Shown here: piece after piece, positions 1-7,115 of the stretch
Position numbering within the stretch: position 1 is the first letter of the stretch
Layout of the letters: each line of letters begins with the position of its first letter
NCBI RefSeq assembly: GCF_014648475.1
Contig: NZ_BMRE01000010.1
Coordinates: 124,001 to 188,000, forward strand
Reading direction: 5' to 3'
Length of the DNA: 64,000 nucleotides
DNA from: Lentzea flava
GTDB lineage: Bacteria; Actinomycetota; Actinomycetes; Mycobacteriales; Pseudonocardiaceae
The notes under the pieces: generated by a model
The model's input: the letters and a program-made list of their open reading frames with translations, nothing else
Database searches by the model: none
Told to the model about the DNA's origin: nothing
Program-made: the position numbers and the translations under genes

Positions 1-1122
1 GCGGTTGAGGAACTGCGCGCGGATGATGCAGCCACCGCGCCAGATCGTCGCCATGGCACCGAGGTCGATGTTCCAGTCGTAGTTCTTCGAGGCCTCGCGG
101 ATCATGTCGAAGCCCTGCGCGTACGCGACGACCTTCGACGCGTAGAGCGCCTGGCGCACGTCGTCGACCAGGTCCGCGTCCGGCTTCGCGACGACCTCGC
201 TCGCACCGAACGCGTCGCGCACGGCCTTGCGCTGGTCGGTGTGACCGCTCAGGCTGCGGGCGAACACGGCCTCGGCGATGCCGGTGACCGGCACGCCCAG
301 CTCCAGCGCCTCCTGCACGGTCCAGCGGCCGGTGCCCTTCTGCTCGGCCGCGTCCTCGATGACCTGCACGAGCGGCGTGCCGTTCGCGTCGACGTGCTTG
401 AGGACCTCTGCGGTGATCTCGACCAGGTACGACTCCAGGTCACCGGAGTTCCACTGCGTGAAGACCTCGGAGATCTCCGCGGGCGTCTGTCCGCCGACGC
501 GGCTCAGCAGGTCGAACGCCTCGGCGATCAGCTGCATGTCGGCGTACTCGATGCCGTTGTGCACCATCTTCACGAAGTGCCCGGCACCGTCCGGCCCGAC
601 GTGCACGCAGCACGGCTGACCGTCCACCTTGGCCGCGATCTCCTCGAACACCGGACCGACGTGCTTGTAGGACTCGGCGGGGCCGCCCGGCATGATGCTG
701 GGGCCGTTGAGCGCGCCCTCCTCGCCACCGGAGATGCCGGCGCCGACGAACAGCAGCCCCTTCTCCTTCAGGGCGGCCTCACGGCGGCGCGTGTCGGCGT
801 AGTGGGCGTTGCCGCCGTCGATGACCATGTCGCCGGGTTCGAGGATTTCGCTCAGCTCGTCGATGACGGCGTCGGTCGGCCCACCCGCCTTGACCATGAT
901 GATGATCTGGCGCGGCGTCTGCAGGCTGTCCACGAGATCCTGCAGCGTCTCCGCGCCGACGAAGTCACCCTCGTGACCGTGCTCGTCGAGCAGGGCCTTC
1001 ATCTTCGCGGGCGTCCGGTTGTGCACGGCGACTTTGAAGCCGTGGCGCGCCAGGTTGCGCGCGAGGTTGCTGCCCATGGTGGCGAGACCGGTGACCGCGA
1101 TGCGTGCTTTGCCTTCCGTCAT
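1..1122 (-). CDS. gnd: 6-phosphogluconate dehydrogenase, decarboxylating (3' end beyond window)
   Basis: Cytosolic oxidative pentose phosphate enzyme that converts 6-phosphogluconate to ribulose 5-phosphate, CO2 and reduced cofactor. Translating from the ATG at 1122 gives 374 residues without a stop before base 1; the family is usually about 470-485 residues, so the C-terminal part lies outside the window. The N-terminal nucleotide-binding motif GLATMGSNLARN is at residues 12-23, the substrate motif ISGGEEGALNGPS at 130-142, and the catalytic GHFVKMVHNGIEY at 181-193. It is transcribed leftward, away from the DUF2218 gene. The length and motifs fit the long (about 480-residue) form of the family. 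Identity is near certain; whether it uses NADP or NAD cannot be read with confidence. Confidence 0.95.
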   Translation of the reverse strand, partial: MTEGKARIAVTGLATMGSNLARNLARHGFKVAVHNRTPAKMKALLDEHGHEGDFVGAETLQDLVDSLQTPRQIIIMVKAGGPTDAVIDELSEILEPGDMVIDGGNAHYADTRRREAALKEKGLLFVGAGISGGEEGALNGPSIMPGGPAESYKHVGPVFEEIAAKVDGQPCCVHVGPDGAGHFVKMVHNGIEYADMQLIAEAFDLLSRVGGQTPAEISEVFTQWNSGDLESYLVEITAEVLKHVDANGTPLVQVIEDAAEQKGTGRWTVQEALELGVPVTGIAEAVFARSLSGHTDQRKAVRDAFGASEVVAKPDADLVDDVRQALYASKVVAYAQGFDMIREASKNYDWNIDLGAMATIWRGGCIIRAQFLNR

Positions 1123-1243
1123 ACGCGACAGCCTGCCGTGTTCTTTTTGTTTACGCGAGACGTCACAGGGTGTTCTCAGACTCCGTTTTGCCAGGTGAAC
1201 CGCATCACGCCGCAATACGTATGGCTAGGCGTAAGTTGGCTTC

Positions 1244-1531
1244 ATGACGGAATTCACGAGCGTGGGACGCTCGGCGACCGACCGTGCCTCCAGGTACGGC
1301 TCACAACTGGTGAAGCACTTCACGCACAAGGACTTGGAAGGGTCCTGGGAGGACGGACGCGGCTTCGTCCGCTTCTCGGCCGGGCTCGCGGAGTTCGAGG
1401 CGCAGGACGACGCGCTGGTGATGCGCGTGGTGTCCTCGTCGGAGGAGGACGTGGCGCGCCTGCGCGACGTCGTGGAACGGCACCTGGTCCGGTTCGGAAC
1501 CAGGGACGAGCTGACCGTCACGTGGTCCTAG
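1244..1531 (+). CDS. DUF2218 family protein
   Basis: A 95-residue cytosolic protein of the DUF2218 family, whose function is not established (members often lie near siderophore genes in other organisms). It has no signal peptide or membrane segment. The ATG at 1244 starts MTEFTSVGRSATDRASRYG, followed by the family-typical KHFTHK and a stretch ending in an acidic, beta-rich half (VVSSSEEDVARLRDVVERHL). It sits divergent from gnd, and its stop shares a CTAG tetranucleotide with the stop of the convergent LysE exporter. No iron-related gene is nearby, so the siderophore link is not supported here. Confidence 0.75.
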   Translation: MTEFTSVGRSATDRASRYGSQLVKHFTHKDLEGSWEDGRGFVRFSAGLAEFEAQDDALVMRVVSSSEEDVARLRDVVERHLVRFGTRDELTVTWS

Positions 1532-2121
1532 GCCGCGAGGACTGACGCGGCCATCCCGATGAGAGCGGTACCACAGACCCGCTCGAACGTCGCGCGGATC
1601 TTCGGCTTGTTCAGCAGGCCGGCCAGCTGACGGGCGAGCGGCACGACGATGACCCAGAACCCCGCGAACACCCCGACCGTGACCGCGCTGAGCAGCGCGG
1701 CCTGCGGGAGCGGCGCGGCGTTCGGGTCCATCGCCTGCGGGATGAGGCTCAGGAACGTGAGCATCACCTTGGGGTTCAACAGGTCGCAGAGCATGCCGCG
1801 CAGGAACACGTTGCCCTTCTGGACCTGGTCGCCGAGCGGCTGGTTCGCTGACCTGAAGGTCATGAACCCGAGGTAGGCCAGATACAGCGCACCGACGGCC
1901 TTGACGACGAACAGGGCGGTCGGCACCGCCACGACGAGCGCGCTCAGACCGACGGTCGCGAGCGTCGCGTGGACCAGCAGCCCGGTGATCACCCCGAGCG
2001 CCGCCTCCACACCGCGGCGCAGGCTGCGCACCGCGTTCCCCATGATCAGAACGAAGTCGGGACCAGGCACGATCGTGATCACCACGAGCGCGAGCAAGAA
2101 CGACGTCCACGCGATGTGCAT
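1528..2121 (-). CDS. LysE/RhtB-family amino acid exporter
   Basis: Inner-membrane exporter of 197 residues, the normal size for LysE/RhtB proteins, which export amino acids or related small molecules. The N-terminal helix carries the family signature VPGPDFVLIMGNAVR (about residues 18-32). Five or six hydrophobic segments follow, with the conserved LLNPKVMLTFLSLIPQ near residue 113. The ATG at 2121 is used. It is divergently transcribed from an Lrp/AsnC regulator starting 60 bp away, a very common arrangement in which the regulator senses an amino acid and controls the exporter; that regulatory link is inferred. The substrate cannot be read from the sequence. Confidence 0.9.
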   Translation of the reverse strand: MHIAWTSFLLALVVITIVPGPDFVLIMGNAVRSLRRGVEAALGVITGLLVHATLATVGLSALVVAVPTALFVVKAVGALYLAYLGFMTFRSANQPLGDQVQKGNVFLRGMLCDLLNPKVMLTFLSLIPQAMDPNAAPLPQAALLSAVTVGVFAGFWVIVVPLARQLAGLLNKPKIRATFERVCGTALIGMAASVLAA

Positions 2122-2180
2122 GCGCCCGATCGTTGTGCTTTGTTCTGCCGCGTTCCACCTGGTCAGTACGATGTTCGCTT

Positions 2181-2687
2181 ATGCGCGAACAAGCCGAACT
2201 GGATTCGGTCGACTGGCACATCCTGGAGGAGTTGCAGAACGACGCGACCCTGCCGAACCGCACCCTGGCGGAGATCGTCGGCCTGGCACCCTCGTCGTGC
2301 CTGCAGCGGGTGCGGCGGCTGCGCGAACTCGGCGTGATCACCGGGTGCCACGCCGTCGTCGACCCGGCCACCACAGGCCTGCCGCTGGAGGCCGTGGTGT
2401 CGGTGAACGTCCGGCCGCACACCCGGCCCGTGGTGGCGGCGTTCCGCGCGTTCGTGATGGCTCAGCCGGAGACGCGCTCGATCTTCCACGTGTCCGGCCA
2501 GGCGGACTTCCTGATCCACATCGCGGTCGCGGACTCCACGCACCTGCAGGCGTTCCTGATGGACAAGATCGCGTCGCGGACCGAGGTGCGGAACCTGACG
2601 AGCTCGGTGGTGCTGGAGCGGGTGGAGACGCGGGCGTTGACGCCGCCGGCGAACCTGCGGCCGACGCACCGGCGCCGCAAGGCCTGA
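2181..2687 (+). CDS. Lrp/AsnC-family transcriptional regulator
   Basis: DNA-binding regulator of 168 residues with an N-terminal winged helix (LDSVDWHILEELQNDATLPN, then LAEIVGLAPSSCLQRVRRL as the recognition region) and a C-terminal RAM ligand-binding domain containing the GQADFLIHIAV strand. The ATG at 2181 is chosen over an upstream in-frame ATG at 2133, because family proteins begin just before the first helix and a TACGAT -10-like element lies at 2167-2172, which would make the message nearly leaderless. It lies head to head with the LysE exporter and probably controls it in response to an amino acid (inference from context and family). Confidence 0.9.
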   Translation: MREQAELDSVDWHILEELQNDATLPNRTLAEIVGLAPSSCLQRVRRLRELGVITGCHAVVDPATTGLPLEAVVSVNVRPHTRPVVAAFRAFVMAQPETRSIFHVSGQADFLIHIAVADSTHLQAFLMDKIASRTEVRNLTSSVVLERVETRALTPPANLRPTHRRRKA

Positions 2688-2690
2688 GCT

Positions 2691-3017
2691 TCAGTCCTCG
2701 TCGAACGGTTCGTCGCTCCAGCGCCACCCGGCGGTGCCGTCGGCGTGGATGTGGAGCAGGAACTCGGCCACCGGCTCGCCGTCGGGGAACGTCATGGTGA
2801 GCGACTTCCGGATCCGCTCGTAGCAGGCGTCGGCTCGTTCCCAGTCCTCGTCGTCGACGGCCTGCTCCTGCTCGGCGAACACCGAGCGGAACTCCTCGAA
2901 GCCGGGCCGGGTTTCCACGTCCGCGTGCATCCACGGGAAGTCGCCGCCGGTCACCGTCAGCCGGGCGATCTCCTGATCGCCGTGGTACAGGCGCCAAACC
3001 GCCCCGGTGGTCAACAC
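2691..3017 (-). CDS. Conserved hypothetical protein
   Basis: A 108-residue soluble, acidic protein (the C-terminus ends EPFDED) that I cannot assign to a named family. It has tryptophans at both ends (AVWRLYHGDQEIARL near the start, AGWRWSDEPF near the stop) and a helical middle rich in charged residues. There is no signal peptide or membrane segment. The GTG at 3017 is the likely start. It ends 3 bp from the stop of the convergent Lrp-type gene. Its base composition matches its neighbours, so there is no sign of recent transfer. Function unknown. Confidence 0.6.
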   Translation of the reverse strand: MLTTGAVWRLYHGDQEIARLTVTGGDFPWMHADVETRPGFEEFRSVFAEQEQAVDDEDWERADACYERIRKSLTMTFPDGEPVAEFLLHIHADGTAGWRWSDEPFDED

Positions 3018-3036
3018 TCCGCCACTCGGAAGCTCA

Positions 3037-3627
3037 TCACCGACGTGACAACGCGTCGAGGTCGAACGCCAGCGAAGCAGGTCGGCTCAACTTCACTCGT
3101 CCCACGACATCCTCGACGACGTGATAGACGCCAGCGACGAGATCGTAGGCAGTCAGGCTGACGGGATCGTCGAGCTGGACCAGCCAGTAATGCGGGATTC
3201 CCGCTTTGGCGTACTGCATCGGCTTCGTGAGGCGATCTGTGCGCTCCGAGCCAGGAGACACGATCTCAACGGCAAGCACCACGTCTGCCGCCAGGAACCG
3301 CTTTGGTTTGCGCTCCGCGGCCTCGGTCGTGACCACGACGATGTCCGGCTTGCGCACCGTCGGCCGGTCCGAGTCATCGATCACCACGTCGACATCGTCA
3401 AATGCCGTCAGATCCTCAGGCAGTTGCTCATCAAGCCAATAGGTCAACCGGTTCTGAGCCCTCTGGTGAAGAGGGACAGCCGCAGGTACCACGTGCAGGA
3501 CTCCGTCTACGAGCTCGAGGTTCTTGTCCTCTGGCATCGCGTCCCACTCGTCCAGGCTCACCAGGTGATCTCGCCACGCTCCCGCAGTCACGCGCGCACC
3601 TCTTTTCCGCCCCGGAGCATCCGCCAC
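3037..3627 (-). CDS. Uma2-family (DUF820) putative endonuclease
   Basis: A 196-residue protein of the Uma2/DUF820 family, which has a PD-(D/E)XK-nuclease-like fold; a real nuclease activity is unproven for most members. Visible family marks are LELVDGVLHVVP (about residue 37), the KPDIVVV strand, and EIVSPGSERTDR followed by KPMQYAKAGIPHYWLV; these hold the presumed acidic and lysine active-site residues. The GTG at 3627 gives the longest product and has a TAGACT -10-like element just upstream; a GTG at 3591 with GAGG before it is an alternative. A second Uma2 gene lies at 31725-32294. Uma2 genes are strongly expanded in actinobacteria and their role is unknown. Confidence 0.8.
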   Translation of the reverse strand: MADAPGRKRGARVTAGAWRDHLVSLDEWDAMPEDKNLELVDGVLHVVPAAVPLHQRAQNRLTYWLDEQLPEDLTAFDDVDVVIDDSDRPTVRKPDIVVVTTEAAERKPKRFLAADVVLAVEIVSPGSERTDRLTKPMQYAKAGIPHYWLVQLDDPVSLTAYDLVAGVYHVVEDVVGRVKLSRPASLAFDLDALSRR

Positions 3628-3705
3628 CAGTCAGTCTAGGCATCGGCTCAACGCGCACACGGCTTGATCACTCGAACAGGGGTGCGAACTGGAGACCCCT
3701 TCGGG

Positions 3706-4602
3706 TCACGGGTTGAGCACCCGGATCAGGCCCTCCTGCACCACCGTCGCCACCAGCTGCCCGTCCCGCGAGAAGAACTGCCCGGTCGCGAGCCCGCGAT
3801 TGCCGGACGCCGACGGCGAAGCGGTGTCGTACAACAACCACTCGTCCGCCCGGAACGGCCGGTGGAACCACATCGCGTGGTCGAGAGACGCGCCGAGGAC
3901 CTTGTCCAGGCCCCAGTAGACGCCGTGCCGAGCCAGAACGCCGTCCAGCAACGTCATGTCCGAGGCGTAGGTCATGATGCAGATGTGCAGCATCGGGTCG
4001 TCCGGCAGCTTGCCGTCGGCCTTCATCCACACCCGCGAGGCGGCCTCGCCCGGACCGTCCTCACGCGACTCCCACGGCGGCTCGGTCACGTACCGCACGT
4101 CGATGGGGCGCGGGAACTTCGACGAGTGCAGCAGGTAGCCCTCGGCCGCCTCGTGCCACGTCGGCAGCGACTCCGGGTCCGGCACCGACGGCATCTCGTT
4201 GGCGTGCTCGACGCCCTGCTCCTCCAGCTGGAACGAGGCGGACAACGCGAAGATCGCCTTGCCGTGCTGGATGGCCACGACGCGGCGCGTGGTGAAGGAG
4301 CGGCCGTCCCGGATGCGGTCCACCTCGTACACGATCGGCACGCGCGGGTCGCCGGGCCGGATGAAGTACGAGTGCAGCGAGTGCACCCGGCGTTCGACCG
4401 GGACCGTGCGACCGGCGGCGACGAGGGCCTGGCCCGCCACCTGCCCGCCGAAGACGCGCACCGGCGACTCGGCGGGCGACACACCGCGGAAGATGTTCTC
4501 CTCGATGCGTTCCAGGTCGAGCAACGCGACCAGGTCGTCCACTGCGGATTGTCCACTCAGCCCTGATGGGCTCGCGGCAACGGCGCGGGCTGCCTCGGTC
4601 AC
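3706..4602 (-). CDS. tesB: Acyl-CoA thioesterase II
   Basis: Cytosolic thioesterase hydrolysing acyl-CoA to free fatty acid and CoA. The 298 residues form a double hot-dog fold, the usual length for TesB. Visible family motifs are FGGQVAGQALVAAGRTV (about 51-67), HSLHSYFIRPGDP in the first hot dog, and SLDHAMWFHRPFRADEWLLY in the second, which carries the conserved catalytic Asp region. The GTG start at 4602 has a TAGGAG ribosome site 6 nt upstream. Only 9 bp separate it from the pyk stop, so the two are probably co-transcribed. pyk followed by tesB is a conserved order also known in Mycobacterium tuberculosis. Confidence 0.93.
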   Translation of the reverse strand: MTEAARAVAASPSGLSGQSAVDDLVALLDLERIEENIFRGVSPAESPVRVFGGQVAGQALVAAGRTVPVERRVHSLHSYFIRPGDPRVPIVYEVDRIRDGRSFTTRRVVAIQHGKAIFALSASFQLEEQGVEHANEMPSVPDPESLPTWHEAAEGYLLHSSKFPRPIDVRYVTEPPWESREDGPGEAASRVWMKADGKLPDDPMLHICIMTYASDMTLLDGVLARHGVYWGLDKVLGASLDHAMWFHRPFRADEWLLYDTASPSASGNRGLATGQFFSRDGQLVATVVQEGLIRVLNP

Positions 4603-4611
4603 GTCGAACTC

Positions 4612-6036
4612 CTAAGCGTGGTCGTCCTCCCCCAGCCGGTGCACCCGGATGAGGTTCGTCGACCCAATGGTGCCAGGCGGTGATCCGGCGACGACCACCA
4701 TGAGGTCACCGGCCTGGTAACGGCCGATCTCCAGCATGGACGTGTCGACCTGGCGGACCATCTCGTCGGTGGACTCCACCTTCGGGACCAGGAACGTCTC
4801 GGTGCCCCACGTCAGCGCGAGCTGCGAGCGCACCGACTGCTCCGGCGTGAACGCGAGCAGCGGGAGGTGCGTGTGCAGGCGCGCCAGGCGGCGGACCGTG
4901 TCGCCGGACTGCGTGAAGGCGACCAGGGCCTTGGCGTTGAGGCGCTCGCCGATGTCGCGGGCCGCGTAGGAGATCACGCCGCGCTTGGTGCGCGGGACGT
5001 GGGTCAGCGGCGGCACGACGACCGACTCGGTCTCGACGGCCTCGATGATGCGGCCCATGGTCTTGACCGACTCGATGGCGTAGCGGCCGACCGAGGTCTC
5101 GCCGGAGAGCATCAGGGCGTCCGCGCCGTCGAGGACCGCGTTCGCGACGTCGGACGTCTCGGCGCGGGTCGGGCGGGAGTTGCTGATCATCGAGTCCAGC
5201 ATCTGGGTCGCGACGATGACCGGCTTGGCGTTCTCGCGGGCGATCTGGATGGCCCGCTTCTGCACCAGCGGCACGCTCTCCAGCGGCAGCTCGACGCCCA
5301 GGTCGCCGCGGGCGACCATGACGCCGTCGAAGGCCAGCACGATGGCCTCGAGGTTGTCCACGGCCTCCGGCTTCTCGATCTTCGCGATCACCGGGAGGCG
5401 CTTGTGGCCCGAGCGGTCCATGACCTGGTGGACCAGGTCGATGTCGGCCGGGGAGCGCACGAACGACAGTGCGATGAAGTCCACGCCCAGCTGGAGCGCG
5501 AACTCGAGGTCCTCGATGTCCTTCTCCGACAGCGCCGGCACGGAGACGTCCATGCCGGGCAGCGAGAGGCCCTTGTTGTTGCTGACCGGTCCGCCCTCGA
5601 CGACCTCGCACACGACGTCGGAACCTTCGACGTCGACGACCACGAGGCCGACCTTGCCGTCGTCCACGAGCAGGCGGTCGCCGACCTTGGCGTCCTTCGC
5701 GAGCTCCTTGTACGTCGTGGACACGCGGTCGTGCGTGCCTTCGACGTCCTCGACGGTGATGCGGACCACGTCGCCGGTGTTCCAGTCGACAGGACCCGCG
5801 GCGAACCGGCCGAGCCGGATCTTGGGGCCCTGGAGGTCGGCCAGGATGCCCACGGCGCGGCCCGACTCGTCGGCTGCCGCCCGGACCATGTCGTAGACCT
5901 GCTTGTGGTCGGCATGGCTGCCGTGGCTGAAGTTCATCCTGGCCACGTCCATACCGGCCGCTACCAGGTCGCGGACCTTGTCCGGCGTGCCAGTGGCGGG
6001 ACCGAGGGTACAGACGATCTTTGCGCGTCGACTCAC
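4612..6036 (-). CDS. pyk: Pyruvate kinase
   Basis: Glycolytic enzyme that transfers phosphate from phosphoenolpyruvate to ADP. The protein is 474 residues from the GTG at 6036, where it begins MSRRAKIVCTLGPATGTPDK, the standard actinobacterial N-terminus; a longer in-frame extension to 6240 would run through the divergent VanZ gene and is rejected. Key motifs are MNFSHGSHADHK, the LSLPG segment, the K/E metal site IAKIEKPEAVDN, MVARGDLGVEL, and VATQMLDSMI. The C-terminal regulatory domain is complete. It is followed closely by tesB. No strong ribosome site precedes the GTG. Confidence 0.95.
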   Translation of the reverse strand: MSRRAKIVCTLGPATGTPDKVRDLVAAGMDVARMNFSHGSHADHKQVYDMVRAAADESGRAVGILADLQGPKIRLGRFAAGPVDWNTGDVVRITVEDVEGTHDRVSTTYKELAKDAKVGDRLLVDDGKVGLVVVDVEGSDVVCEVVEGGPVSNNKGLSLPGMDVSVPALSEKDIEDLEFALQLGVDFIALSFVRSPADIDLVHQVMDRSGHKRLPVIAKIEKPEAVDNLEAIVLAFDGVMVARGDLGVELPLESVPLVQKRAIQIARENAKPVIVATQMLDSMISNSRPTRAETSDVANAVLDGADALMLSGETSVGRYAIESVKTMGRIIEAVETESVVVPPLTHVPRTKRGVISYAARDIGERLNAKALVAFTQSGDTVRRLARLHTHLPLLAFTPEQSVRSQLALTWGTETFLVPKVESTDEMVRQVDTSMLEIGRYQAGDLMVVVAGSPPGTIGSTNLIRVHRLGEDDHA

Positions 6037-6100
6037 GTCTAGAGAGACTAGTCCTGGTTCCTGGACCGATCCCGAACTACCCGTGGGTAATGTTCTGACA

Positions 6101-6445
6101 ATGGGGCGAGTCCTTCCGTTCGTGACCGCGGCGTTGCTCAGCGTCGTCGTTTTGTTCACCCCGGAGTCAGGTGTGCCGACCGCGCCACCGGGTACGGACA
6201 AGGTCATCCACACCCTGCTGTTCGCCCTGCTCGCCTGCACGGGCCTTTACGCGAGGATTTCTCGCATTCTTCCGGTGCTGGTGGTCTACGCAGGTGTTTC
6301 GGAAGTGCTGCAGGAACTGATCACGCCCCTGCACCGCAGCGGCGACGTGCTCGACGCGCTGGTGGACGTGCTCGGCATCGCGCTGGGCTGGGCTACCTGG
6401 TCCTGGATTCGCTCACGCCGACGTGGTCCTCGCACCACGCGTTGA
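6101..6445 (+). CDS. VanZ-family membrane protein
   Basis: A 114-residue integral membrane protein of the VanZ-like family, with three or four hydrophobic helices. The family hallmark is the DKVIHTLLFALLACTGLYAR region (about residues 29-48), with the invariant H in a membrane helix, followed by SEVLQELITPLHRSGDVLDA and a last helix ending in an Arg-rich tail. The ATG at 6101 follows the pyk promoter region on the opposite strand. Small VanZ-like proteins are widespread and mostly uncharacterised, and no glycopeptide-resistance genes are nearby, so no resistance role should be inferred. Its last 53 bp overlap the 3' end of the convergent DUF2461 gene. Confidence 0.8.
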   Translation: MGRVLPFVTAALLSVVVLFTPESGVPTAPPGTDKVIHTLLFALLACTGLYARISRILPVLVVYAGVSEVLQELITPLHRSGDVLDALVDVLGIALGWATWSWIRSRRRGPRTTR

Positions 6446-7040
6446 AGTCCTTGAGCTGCCGCCACGACTTGCGCACGCGGTCGAGGCACGCGGGCTCGTG
6501 CAGCACGTCGTCGGGCTCCCAGACCTTCCGCACCCAGATCGACCGGTGCCTGAGCAGGTCGAGGTGGGTGTGGTCGTCGGCGAACCCGCGGGGCTTCGAC
6601 TTCATCACGTCGCCGTGCAGCTCCCAACCCTGCTTGACGAGCTTGTCGATGATCTTGCGCAGCAGCACGCCGTGCGCGTCGACCGAGGCGCGGTAACGAG
6701 CGAGCTGGTCAGGGGCCATGTGGTACGAACCACCACCGGTCACCAGACCTTCCGAGCTGACCTGCACGTAGTACGCGCCGCCGCCGCGGCCCTTCTCGAT
6801 CACTCCGCCGCAGTGCGTCTTGTACGGCGTCTTGTCCTTGGCGAACCGCACGTCGCGGTACGGGCGGAACACCTTGCCCGGCCCGAACTCCTTCTCGAGA
6901 GCGGCGAGCAGCGCCTCCATCGGCGCCTTCACGTCCCGCAGGTACGTCTCCTTGTTGTCGTCCCAGTACGCCTTCGAGTTGTCCAGTTCGAGGCCGTCGT
7001 AGAAGTCGATGGCGTACTCGCCGAAACCGCTGAACGTCAC
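6393..7040 (-). CDS. DUF2461 (TIGR02453) family protein
   Basis: A soluble 215-residue protein of the DUF2461 family, of unknown function. The family signatures are clear: the N-terminal FYDGLELDNSKAYWDDNKE, the basic RPYRDVRFAKDKTPYKTH, YYVQVSSEGLVTGGGSYH, and the C-terminal RHRSIWVRKVWEPDD. The GTG at 7040 is used as start. The gene is convergent with VanZ (53-bp overlap) and divergent from the helicase-associated gene at 7116. It has no signal peptide, and the conserved Arg/Lys/His residues suggest a binding or enzymatic pocket, but no reaction is known. Confidence 0.88.
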   Translation of the reverse strand: MTFSGFGEYAIDFYDGLELDNSKAYWDDNKETYLRDVKAPMEALLAALEKEFGPGKVFRPYRDVRFAKDKTPYKTHCGGVIEKGRGGGAYYVQVSSEGLVTGGGSYHMAPDQLARYRASVDAHGVLLRKIIDKLVKQGWELHGDVMKSKPRGFADDHTHLDLLRHRSIWVRKVWEPDDVLHEPACLDRVRKSWRQLKDFNAWCEDHVGVSESRTR

Positions 7041-7115
7041 CGCAACAGCCTAGGCTGATCGCCCAAGCGCGTGAAATTCGTTTGAGCGCACACAATCACG
7101 GCCATAATCAGGCGA

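Noticed and set aside
5180..5896. Long Ser/Thr-rich frame opposite pyk
   Set aside because: Shadow of pyruvate kinase in another frame; no start signal or family match.
6101..6445. VanZ-like protein as a glycopeptide-resistance gene
   Set aside because: VanZ-like proteins are common in actinobacteria and no vanRSHAX-type gene is present, so resistance is not supported.
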